Assembly: GCA_965229695.1 (NCBI GenBank)
Contig: OZ245921.1
Span: 3,224,001-3,288,000 of the forward strand
Source: JANSYL01 sp965229695
GTDB lineage: Bacteria > Pseudomonadota > Alphaproteobacteria > Rhodobacterales > Rhodobacteraceae
Reading direction: 5' to 3'
Length of the DNA: 64,000 nucleotides
A program made the position numbers and the translations under genes. The notes under the pieces were generated by a model that saw only the letters and a program-made list of their open reading frames with translations, ran no database searches and was not told the DNA's origin. This document shows positions 33,395 through 40,876 of the stretch, in pieces (within the stretch, counting starts at the first letter, position 1; each line of letters opens with the position of its first letter).

Positions 33395-34453
33395 ATGACC
33401 AAAAGATTTGGCGCGGCAGCCATAGGTTTCGCCGCATTCGGAATGGCCCTTAGCATCGGCGCAGGTGCCGCCCATGCCCAGGCCGAGGTGACGCTGCGCT
33501 GCCAGCATTTCCTTTCGCCCATGGGGTCGGTGCCGCGCTTCTTTATGGAGCCTTGGGCGGAAGCGATTGAAGAACAATCGGGCGGCCGCATCGATGTGGA
33601 GCTTTATCCGGCGATGCAATTGGGTGGTGCCCCGCCTGCGCTTTACGATCAAATCCGCGATGGCGTGATCGATTGCGGTTGGGCGATCCCGGCCTATACC
33701 CCCGGTCGTTTCCCCGAGGCTGAGGCGATGGAGCTGCCCTTCATGACCTCGCTCAGCGCCGAGGCCTCGAGCATGGCGGCTTGGGATTACACCCAGCAAT
33801 ACCTGGCCGATACCCGGTTCTCGGATGTGCATCTGATGGCCGTGCATGTGCACGGGCCCGGCGTGATCCACCTAAGCGGGGATCCGATCGAAAGCACCTC
33901 GGATTTTGACGGCCTGCAACTGCGCGGCCCGTCGCGCATGGCCAATGCGCTTTTGGAAGAGCTTGGCGCAACACCCGTCGGCATGCCGGTTCCGGCCTTC
34001 CCCGAAGCGCTGAGCCGGGGCGTGGTCGATGGTGGCGTGATCCCGTGGGAGGTTGTGCCGGCCCTGCGTGTTGAAGAACTGGCCGGAAGCCACACCCAAA
34101 TCGGCGGCGACCGGGCGCTTTATAACACCTATTTCATCTGGGCGATGAACCCCGACACCTATGCCGCGCTGCCCGATGATCTAAAGGCGGTGATCGACGC
34201 CAATTCCGGCATCGAAACCTCGGCTTGGGCCGGGCGTGCGATGGATGAGGGGGATGATCTCGCTTATGACGCCATCACCGCGCGTGGCAACACCATCGTG
34301 ACCCTGGGTGACGATGTGGTCGGCGAGTTGCAGGTGGTCGGTGCCGATGTGACCGAACGTTGGATCGCTGAAATGGATGGGCTTGGTCTGCCCGGCGCTG
34401 AAATGGTCGAAACCGCCCGCGGGCTGGTCGATCAATACACCGCCGACAACTAA
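33395..34453 (+). CDS. dctP: TRAP transporter substrate-binding protein (DctP family)
   Basis: Periplasmic binding protein that delivers an organic acid to a TRAP permease. The 352-residue precursor has a signal peptide ending about AAHAQA, followed by EVTLRCQHFLSPMGSVPRFFMEPWAEAIEEQSGGRIDV, and GLQLRGPSRMANALLEELGATPVGMPVPAFPEALSRGVVDGG. The Arg in LRGPSRM corresponds to the carboxylate-binding arginine region of DctP proteins. GGGAGGAT precedes the ATG. Its permease genes are 2.5 kb downstream, with two catabolic-type genes between, so the five probably form one operon. Confidence 0.92.
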   Translation: MTKRFGAAAIGFAAFGMALSIGAGAAHAQAEVTLRCQHFLSPMGSVPRFFMEPWAEAIEEQSGGRIDVELYPAMQLGGAPPALYDQIRDGVIDCGWAIPAYTPGRFPEAEAMELPFMTSLSAEASSMAAWDYTQQYLADTRFSDVHLMAVHVHGPGVIHLSGDPIESTSDFDGLQLRGPSRMANALLEELGATPVGMPVPAFPEALSRGVVDGGVIPWEVVPALRVEELAGSHTQIGGDRALYNTYFIWAMNPDTYAALPDDLKAVIDANSGIETSAWAGRAMDEGDDLAYDAITARGNTIVTLGDDVVGELQVVGADVTERWIAEMDGLGLPGAEMVETARGLVDQYTADN

Positions 34454-34518
34454 GCGGCTTGATCCGGGCGCGTCCTTGCGATGCGCCCGGACCTCCGACA
34501 ACACGCGGACGAGAACCG

Positions 34519-35607
34519 ATGGATCACACTGCCTTGCTGTCGGCTCTTTTGTCTCGGGTCGAAGAAACACGTCAGCAAATTGGGAATGCCTGGCCGTATC
34601 ACGCCGATCCCGACACAGGCGTTTGGGAAACCGTCCCCGATGGGGACTGGTGCGGTGGGCATTGGGTCGAATGCCTACGCATTGCCGGGCGGCTCGAAGG
34701 GCGGCCCGACCTGATTGAAGAAGCGCGCGAACGTACCGAATGGCTGCGCCCGAAGCTAGAGAAAGACGATCAGTTTCGCGGGCACCGCTTCTATTACTCC
34801 GCCGCGCGGCTTTATGCCGAAACCGGCGATCCGCGCTTGCGCACCCTGGCCTTGGCCGCGGCTTACGCCCTGCGCTCCATGGCGATCCCGCAGAACGGGG
34901 CCATGCCCATCGGGCATGAGGTGCAGGTGAAATCCACAACCCTGGCCAGCCGGCGGATCGTGGCGGTGGATAATGTGCACCCCAACCTGCGCCTGGATTT
35001 CTGGGCCGGGCCTGAAACTGGCGATCCGGTCTTTGCCGAGGGCGCAAAGCGGATGCTGGATGTCACGATCCGCGATTTCCTGCGCGCCGATGGCTCCACC
35101 ATCGAATTCTTGGTATACCACGATACCGACGACCGTATCCTGCGCCACTTCACGTTGCTGGGTGTGCATGACGATAGCTGCTGGAGCCGGGGGCAGGCCT
35201 GGGCCATCGCCGGGTTTTTGCGCGGCTGGCAGGAATATGGCGACACACGCTACCGGGATGCGGCGCGGGCAACCTTTGGATATTGGCAGGGCAAGGTCGG
35301 ATCTGGCGTGCCACCTTGGGATTTTGATGACCCCGACGGCCCGCGTGACAGCTCGGCCAGCGCGATTGTTATAGAACAACTGGCAAGAATGGCTGTACTT
35401 TCGCCCAACACCGAGGCAAAAGAATTCACCGACTACCTGATCCCAATGATCCAGGCGCTTGAGCCGCATGTGCAGCCAACCGGGCGTCTGATAAATGGGT
35501 GTTTCAATCGGCCCCGAAACTTCGCGGATCGGGCCGAGTTGATTTGGGGCACGGCGTATCTTCTGATGGCGCTAAGCTATTTGGAAGAGGGTGATGTGCC
35601 ATGTTGA
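34519..35607 (+). CDS. GH88 family unsaturated glucuronyl hydrolase-like
   Basis: GH88 enzymes hydrate the double bond of unsaturated uronic acid at the non-reducing end of lyase-released oligosaccharides, releasing the remaining sugar. The 362-residue protein has the alpha/alpha-barrel pattern: VPDGDWCGGHWVECLRIAG with a candidate catalytic Asp, IVAVDNVHPNLRLDFWA with a second, GVHDDSCWSRGQAWAIAGF (the most typical GH88 stretch) and GVPPWDFDDP then RDSSASA. No signal peptide is visible, so substrate would be imported, consistent with the flanking TRAP genes. The DWCGGHW variant differs from the usual GFWPG, so the substrate could be unusual. Confidence 0.75.
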   Translation: MDHTALLSALLSRVEETRQQIGNAWPYHADPDTGVWETVPDGDWCGGHWVECLRIAGRLEGRPDLIEEARERTEWLRPKLEKDDQFRGHRFYYSAARLYAETGDPRLRTLALAAAYALRSMAIPQNGAMPIGHEVQVKSTTLASRRIVAVDNVHPNLRLDFWAGPETGDPVFAEGAKRMLDVTIRDFLRADGSTIEFLVYHDTDDRILRHFTLLGVHDDSCWSRGQAWAIAGFLRGWQEYGDTRYRDAARATFGYWQGKVGSGVPPWDFDDPDGPRDSSASAIVIEQLARMAVLSPNTEAKEFTDYLIPMIQALEPHVQPTGRLINGCFNRPRNFADRAELIWGTAYLLMALSYLEEGDVPC

Positions 35608-35653
35608 GTTTGGAGGGGCATAGGGTGGGCCGGAGTGTGCCCCCAACCCTCCG

Positions 35654-35681
35654 GTCCAGGCGGAGGGGAGGCCGCCTGGAC
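35654..35681. repeat. Inverted repeat within the TRAP/GH88 operon
   Basis: GTCCAGGCGG (35654-35663) and CCGCCTGGAC (35672-35681) form a perfect 10-bp stem with an 8-nt loop in the 97-nt gap between the GH88 and monooxygenase genes. There is no T-run, so it is more likely an mRNA processing or stabilising hairpin or an operator than a terminator. Confidence 0.5.
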
Positions 35682-35704
35682 ACTAGTTTCTTGAAAGGTA
35701 GTGT

Positions 35705-36961
35705 ATGACGGTTTTGATTGCAGGCGCCGGGATCGGCGGGCTGACCCTTGGGTTGTCGTTGCATCAGGTGGGTATTCCGTTTCGTATCGTAGAATCTGTG
35801 CGCGAGTTGAGCCCAATGGGTGTTGGCATAAACCTCCAACCCCATGCGGTGCGCGAGTTGTTCGAGCTTGGTTTGGAAAAGCCGCTTGATTGGTTGGGTA
35901 TCCGCACGGCGGAGGTTGCGTATTTCTCGGCCCAGGGTCAGCCGATCTGGTCCGAGGCGCGGGGCGAGGACGCGGGCTATAACTGGCCGCAATATTCGAT
36001 CCATCGCGGGGAGTTGCAGTTCATGTTGCTGAACGCGCTGAGGGCGCGGGCAGGCGATGTGATCGAAACAGGGATGGCCCTGTCGGATTGGGCCGATCTT
36101 GGCGAGCGTTTGACGGTTGCCTTGGAAGATCGCTCTACAGGGCAGGCGCTGGAAAAACGCGATGCGGCCCTGTTGGTGGCGGCGGACGGCATCAACTCCA
36201 CCGCCCGCGATATCTGTTTCCCAGAAGAGGGCGGCGCGGTTTGGGGCGGCACCATGATGTGGCGCGGCATCACCGATGGCCCTTCTTTCCTGACGGGCCG
36301 GTCCATGGCCATGGCGGGCACCAAAGACCGCAAATTCGTCTGCTACCCGATCCAAAACCACGGTGACGGGCGCGTGCGGATCAATTGGATCGCCGATCTG
36401 ACCATGCCCCCGGATTTCCCCTGGGACCGCCAGGATTGGACGCGCGAGGGGCGGCTCTCGGATTTTGCGCCGCAGTTTAAAGACTGGGCCTTTGATTGGC
36501 TGGATATCCCTTGGGTGATCGAAAACGCCGAGGCAATTTGGGAATATCCGATGGTGGACCGGGACCCGCTGCCGCAATGGTCCTTTGGCCGCGTGACGCT
36601 TTTGGGTGACGCGGCCCATGCGATGTATCCCATCGGATCAAACGGGGCGAGCCAGGCCATTTTGGATGCGCGCGTTCTGGCGCGTGAGATCAAGCGCCAT
36701 GGCGCCAACGCCGCGGCCCTCAAAGCCTACGATGCTGCCCGGCGCGAGGATGTGAACAAGGTCGTGCTTGCCAATCGCGGCGATGGGCCCGACAAGGTGT
36801 TGGATGAAGTTGCCGCGCGCGCGCCAAACGGGTTTGACAAGATCGATGACGTGATCGATCAAGCCGAACTGGCGGCGATCGCGGCCAAGTACAAGCTGGT
36901 TGCCGGGTTCGATGTGGAAGGGCTGAACAATCGGCCATCGTTGATCGATCCAAGCGGCTAA
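35705..36961 (+). CDS. FAD-dependent monooxygenase (group A)
   Basis: A 418-residue flavoprotein of the aromatic-ring hydroxylase/PhzS-like group. It has the FAD-binding GAGIGGLTLGLSL (about 6-18), the second FAD contact LLVAADGINSTARD (a DG motif, about 158-171) and the ribityl-binding VTLLGDAAHAMYPIGSNGASQAI (GD motif). The close resemblance of GDAAHAMYP.GSNGA to flavin monooxygenases acting on small aromatic acids is clear; the substrate is not known. GAAAGGTAGTGT precedes ATG. It lies inside a TRAP operon, so the transported compound may be its substrate or precursor. Confidence 0.85.
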   Translation: MTVLIAGAGIGGLTLGLSLHQVGIPFRIVESVRELSPMGVGINLQPHAVRELFELGLEKPLDWLGIRTAEVAYFSAQGQPIWSEARGEDAGYNWPQYSIHRGELQFMLLNALRARAGDVIETGMALSDWADLGERLTVALEDRSTGQALEKRDAALLVAADGINSTARDICFPEEGGAVWGGTMMWRGITDGPSFLTGRSMAMAGTKDRKFVCYPIQNHGDGRVRINWIADLTMPPDFPWDRQDWTREGRLSDFAPQFKDWAFDWLDIPWVIENAEAIWEYPMVDRDPLPQWSFGRVTLLGDAAHAMYPIGSNGASQAILDARVLAREIKRHGANAAALKAYDAARREDVNKVVLANRGDGPDKVLDEVAARAPNGFDKIDDVIDQAELAAIAAKYKLVAGFDVEGLNNRPSLIDPSG

Positions 36962-36986
36962 GGCGCAGGGCAGGGGAGCAACCGCC

Positions 36987-37580
36987 GTGACATTGGCTTT
37001 GGCGCCGCGATGGGAGGTTGCGACCGGTCGCGTGATCGAACGGATCGCGCGGGTCATGGCCTATCTGGGCGGGTTTGTCCTGACGATCCTTGCGGTTATG
37101 GTCTGCGCCTCAATCCTGGGGCGCGCCCTGGATGGCATCGCCTTTTTTGGCCCGATCACGGGTGACTACGAATTGGTCGAGGCCGGAACCGCCATCGCCG
37201 TTTTTGCCTTTCTGCCCTGGTGCCAGTTGAAGCGCGGGCATGTGTCGGTGGATATCGTCGTGCAGAGCTTTCCCCCTCGCCTGCGTGCGTTTTCGGGCCT
37301 GGTCGGGGATATTTTGCTGAGCATTGTGGCTTTTGTGATTGCGTGGCGGATGTTCCTGGGCTTTGGCGAGAAGTTCCCCTACGGCTCTGACGCGCTGCGT
37401 GATTTCTTCGGCATGGGCTATCGCCCGTTTTTTGCCGAAACCACCTATGAGCTCGAAATCCCGGTTTGGATCCCCTACGGGCTGGCTTGGATCGGGGCCG
37501 CGCTGTTTTTCCTGACCGCGCTTTATACGGTTTGGCGATCCTATAACTGGGTCATCCAGGGGCAGGAGGCGCGACCATGA
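36987..37580 (+). CDS. dctQ: TRAP transporter small permease (DctQ family)
   Basis: The 197-residue small membrane subunit has four hydrophobic helices and the family segments FLPWCQLKRGHVSVDIVV (QLxRGHxxVD) and LEIPVWIPYGLAWIGAALFFL. Translation begins at GTG 36987, with GGGGAGC upstream. Its stop overlaps the dctM start as ATGA, which indicates translational coupling with the large subunit. Confidence 0.9.
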   Translation: MTLALAPRWEVATGRVIERIARVMAYLGGFVLTILAVMVCASILGRALDGIAFFGPITGDYELVEAGTAIAVFAFLPWCQLKRGHVSVDIVVQSFPPRLRAFSGLVGDILLSIVAFVIAWRMFLGFGEKFPYGSDALRDFFGMGYRPFFAETTYELEIPVWIPYGLAWIGAALFFLTALYTVWRSYNWVIQGQEARP

Positions 37581-38947
37581 CCGGTTTGGAATTGGCGCTG
37601 GTCGCCTTTGCTTTGATGCTGCTGGCGATCTTTTTGCGCGTGCCGATTGGCGTGGCGATGGCCGCAGCGGGGTTCATTGGGACCTGGATCGTGTTGGGTC
37701 GCCCCTCGGCCACATTGAGCCAGTTGAAAACGCTGACCTATGACACGTTCAAGAACTACAACCTATCGATTGTGCCGCTGTTCCTGTTGATGGGGCAGTT
37801 TGCGACCAAATCCGGCATGTCCGGCGCGTTGTTCCAAGCGGCTTCGGATTGGTTGGGCCATCGCAAGGGTGGCGTGGCCATGGCCGCCGTGGGTGCCTGC
37901 GCAGGGTTTGGCGCGGTTTGCGGATCATCCTTGGCCACAGCTTCGACCATGGGGCAGGTGGCGCTGCCGGAGATGCGGAAGCGGGGCTATTCCGATGCGC
38001 TTTCAACCGGGGTTTTGGCGGCGGGCGGCACTCTGGGCATCTTGATCCCGCCATCGATCATCCTGGTGATCTACGCGATCCTGGCGCAGCAGAATATTGT
38101 GAAAATGTTCGTGGCAGCCCTGATCCCCGGCATCTTGGCGGCCATCGGCTATATGCTGACCGTGGCAATTTATGTCCGCCTGCGCCCAGGCAGCGCGACC
38201 ACGGCTGACCGCGTGCCAATGGGCCAGCGGATCAAAACCTTAGCCGGGGTCTGGCCTGTTGTGCTGATCTTTGGCCTGGTGATGGGCGGTATCGCTGCCG
38301 ATTGGGATTGGGCCCAAGACGGGGTGCAGGCCCTTTTCACCCCAACCGAAGGGGCCGCCGTGGGTGCGGTTTTAACCGGGATTTATGGCGTGGCCACCGG
38401 CGGGCTGAACTGGGCCGGTTTCAAAGACAGCGTGTTGGCGACGGCCCAGGCCACCGCGATGATCTTTTTCATCGTTTGGGGCGCGACGCTTTTCAACTCC
38501 TTCTTGGCCTTTACCCAGGCGCCCGCGCAACTTGTGGACTGGATCGCAGCCTCGGGCCTGGCCCCGTTGACGGTGCTGACGGTGATGCTGCTGGCCTATC
38601 TGTTGTTCGGCTGCTTGATGGACAGCCTGTCGATGATCCTGCTGACGATCCCGATCTTTTTTCCGATCATCATGTCTCTGGAATTTGTGATACTGGGTTA
38701 TGCGCTCAGCCCCGAGGAGGCGGCGATTTGGTTCGGCATCCTGGCCCTGATCGTGGTTGAGGTGGGGCTGATCACGCCGCCTGTGGGCATGAACCTATTC
38801 ATCATCAATTCTATGGCGCGCGACATTCCGATGGGGCGTACCTATGCCGGGGTCGCGCCCTTCGTGCTGTCCGACCTAATTCGCGTGGTGATTTTGGTGC
38901 TGTTCCCGGGCATCACCTTGTGGCTGGTTGGGGTGATGTTTGGATAA
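37577..38947 (+). CDS. dctM: TRAP transporter large permease (DctM family)
   Basis: The 456-residue subunit with about 12 membrane helices forms the transport channel and uses a sodium or proton gradient. Family motifs are IVPLFLLMGQFATKSGMSGALF, ACAGFGAVCGSSLATASTMGQVALPEMRKRGYSDALSTGVLAAGGTLGILIPPSIILVIYA and GLITPPVGMNLF. The GTLGILIPPS and LITPPVGMN segments are diagnostic. It ends the operon; tRNA-Leu follows after a 75-nt gap. Confidence 0.95.
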   Translation: MTGLELALVAFALMLLAIFLRVPIGVAMAAAGFIGTWIVLGRPSATLSQLKTLTYDTFKNYNLSIVPLFLLMGQFATKSGMSGALFQAASDWLGHRKGGVAMAAVGACAGFGAVCGSSLATASTMGQVALPEMRKRGYSDALSTGVLAAGGTLGILIPPSIILVIYAILAQQNIVKMFVAALIPGILAAIGYMLTVAIYVRLRPGSATTADRVPMGQRIKTLAGVWPVVLIFGLVMGGIAADWDWAQDGVQALFTPTEGAAVGAVLTGIYGVATGGLNWAGFKDSVLATAQATAMIFFIVWGATLFNSFLAFTQAPAQLVDWIAASGLAPLTVLTVMLLAYLLFGCLMDSLSMILLTIPIFFPIIMSLEFVILGYALSPEEAAIWFGILALIVVEVGLITPPVGMNLFIINSMARDIPMGRTYAGVAPFVLSDLIRVVILVLFPGITLWLVGVMFG

Positions 38948-39022
38948 GCGCCCGCAGGCCGCGATTTCCACACCAGATGCGATTGACGCCGCCGCGCAAG
39001 CGGCGTAAGCCGTCCAAACCTG

Positions 39023-39107
39023 GCCCGAGTGGCGGAATTGGTAGACGCAGTGGATTCAAAATCCACCGCCGCAAGGCTTGCCGGTTCGAGTCCGGCCTCG
39101 GGTACCA
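39023..39107 (+). tRNA. tRNA-Leu (CAA)
   Basis: An 85-nt tRNA with a 7-bp acceptor stem (GCCCGAG with CTCGGGT), D-arm GGCGGAATTGGTAGACGC, anticodon stem GTGGA/TCCAC around loop TTCAAAA giving anticodon CAA. It has a class II variable arm (GCCGCAAGGC) and a T-arm with GGTTCGAGTCC, ending in encoded ACCA. It reads UUG codons. Confidence 0.96.
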
Positions 39108-39239
39108 GCCAGGTTTCTTTCAAAACATTTTCGCGAACGGTGATAGCGTGCTTAGATTGTGCGCAAGGTGTATTCCCTTCGAAAGGCATTCGTTTCCTGA
39201 TTCATCACCCCCCAAGAGCATCAGGGGCCAATTCATTAG

Positions 39240-40037
39240 ATGACCGAGAACGCTGAGCCAAAATCGATCTGCGTTGTCACGCATCACAAAACCGGAACGG
39301 TTTGGATGCGCAGGGTTTTCTTTGAAATCGCTCGCAGGAGGGGGCAGCCGCTGCGCCTTGCCCAGCGCCCAGGTGATGCTGATCTGATTGCCGAGATGAT
39401 CGCGCGCGGGCCCTGCTTTTTGTTTGTGAATAACGGGCGACGACCGGCGGTGCTTGAGCAGCAATCAAACCTGGTTATCATCCATATGATCCGCGATCCG
39501 CGCGACGTGTTGCTATCGGGGCTAGAGTATCATTTGAAACACAAGCCGCGGCCAGGTTCCCCCGAGGCGGCCATCCATACCCCGCGAGAGGATTTTGACG
39601 GGCTGACCTATCAGGAACGGCTGCGCAGCCTGCCATCGCGCAGTGCGAAGCTGCGGTTTGAGATGCGTCGTCGGCACAGTCTGACCGTCAAGCAGATGCT
39701 TGCTTGGGATTACGACGACCCACGCCACATCGAATGGCGCTACGAAGACATGATGGAGGATCATGACCAGGCCGCGTTCAACGCCGCGCTTGAGACGGCG
39801 GGGTATGCGAAGCCAGACCGCGCGGAGATGTGCCGCGTGTTTTGGGAGAGGAGCTTGTTTGGCGGTGCCGACCAGCCCGGCGGCGGGTCGGGGTCGGCGC
39901 ATATCACAAGTGGCAAAACGCGGCGCTGGAAGACGGAGCTTCCGGGCGAGTTTGCGCGGGAATACGCCTCTGTGTTTGGAGAGGCTTTGATAAAGCTTGG
40001 TTATGAAACCGATGAAAGCTGGCTCAAAACCCTCTGA
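39240..40037 (+). CDS. Sulfotransferase domain protein
   Basis: The 265-residue protein resembles PAPS-dependent sulfotransferases. THHKTGTVWMRRVF (about 14-27) corresponds to the 5'-phosphosulfate-binding loop and VIIHMIRDPRDVLLSGLEYH (about 79-98) to the 3'-phosphate-binding segment with the conserved RDPRD. C-terminal HITSGKTRRWKTELP matches the RxGKxGxWK-type end. The acceptor is unknown; in marine bacteria such enzymes often sulfate sugars or lipids. The gene lies directly after tRNA-Leu and before a region with no genes, suggesting accessory DNA. Confidence 0.8.
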   Translation: MTENAEPKSICVVTHHKTGTVWMRRVFFEIARRRGQPLRLAQRPGDADLIAEMIARGPCFLFVNNGRRPAVLEQQSNLVIIHMIRDPRDVLLSGLEYHLKHKPRPGSPEAAIHTPREDFDGLTYQERLRSLPSRSAKLRFEMRRRHSLTVKQMLAWDYDDPRHIEWRYEDMMEDHDQAAFNAALETAGYAKPDRAEMCRVFWERSLFGGADQPGGGSGSAHITSGKTRRWKTELPGEFAREYASVFGEALIKLGYETDESWLKTL

Positions 40038-40876
40038 TCGGCAGGCACACTTAGCTATCGGAAAGCCTCCAAATCGCGCGTTGCGCCTTGGTTCGGCGTA
40101 CACCTTCTGTCACCCTTTTCAGGACACCGCATAGCCAAGACCACAGGAAAAACAGAGATTCGCCTCGGATCCCTCCGGCGATTCGTCAGAATCGCCATTT
40201 TGGAAACAATCTCCGGCCTGCCTGAGAATTGAGCGCTGTGCGAACCGGCGGCGGTGGATTCCCTTACCGCCGAACGTTAACACACTGTTTCCGAGAACCG
40301 GCCTGATCACTGTGCACGAATTGGAAACGGTCGCCCAAAGACGGGTGCGGTCCGTTTCGCTCCACAGCCTATCATACTTGGGGCATTGCCCTAATTCCGG
40401 CCCCAATCCGTTCGAAAATGCGGCCAGGATGTGGCCGGAATATGGAAACAATCCGCCTGATTTTCGCCACATTCTCGACACGAAGCGCCACATTGGTCGC
40501 GCCGCTGTGAGCCAAGTTGTTAAAATTTCCCTTTCTGCACATGGCGGATTCAAGCTAATCATCACCTGCCCAACTGGGGGGCGATGTCTGCATAGGCCAC
40601 GGGGGCGGCCGCACGATTTCGTATCACGAGATACGGAGAGATGAGTGCCGTCTTGGTGAAGCTTGCTTCACCGGGCCAGCTGTTAACTGCCGAACTCCAG
40701 CGGCAGCGACAGCTTCGCGCGTTTTGGGATGCGCGCGATCTCCCTCCTTTTTGAGTGACGGAACTGCGCGCTGCCCCCTGCTGGTCTGAAATCTAGGCGT
40801 CGCTCCGTACGTGTCAAACCGGGTTCGCATGGGCTGCGGACCTCACCGTGTCAGGTCACGGGTAGGAGAGAGTTAG
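40038..40876. other. Long intergenic region before the RTX gene
   Basis: 839 nt with no gene I can support. Both strands are open over parts (minus 40119-40565, plus 40312-40644), but neither frame has a ribosome-binding site or a recognisable domain. GGAAAC-type words recur (40202, 40322, 40443). Two perfect hairpins stand at 40620-40635 (CGTATC/GATACG) and 40655-40672 (GGTGAAGC/GCTTCACC), about 200-250 nt before the RTX start, where they could lie in a long leader. It may be a dispersed element or decayed gene; see findings. Confidence 0.4.

Noticed and set aside
39081..39107. Duplicate of the tRNA-Leu 3' end as an attachment site
   Set aside because: No second copy of the T-arm/acceptor sequence was found downstream by eye up to 45 kb.
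40119..40565. 148-codon minus-strand frame
   Set aside because: No ribosome-binding site, no recognisable domain, and atypical composition (many Trp, Arg and Cys); kept only as part of an intergenic finding.
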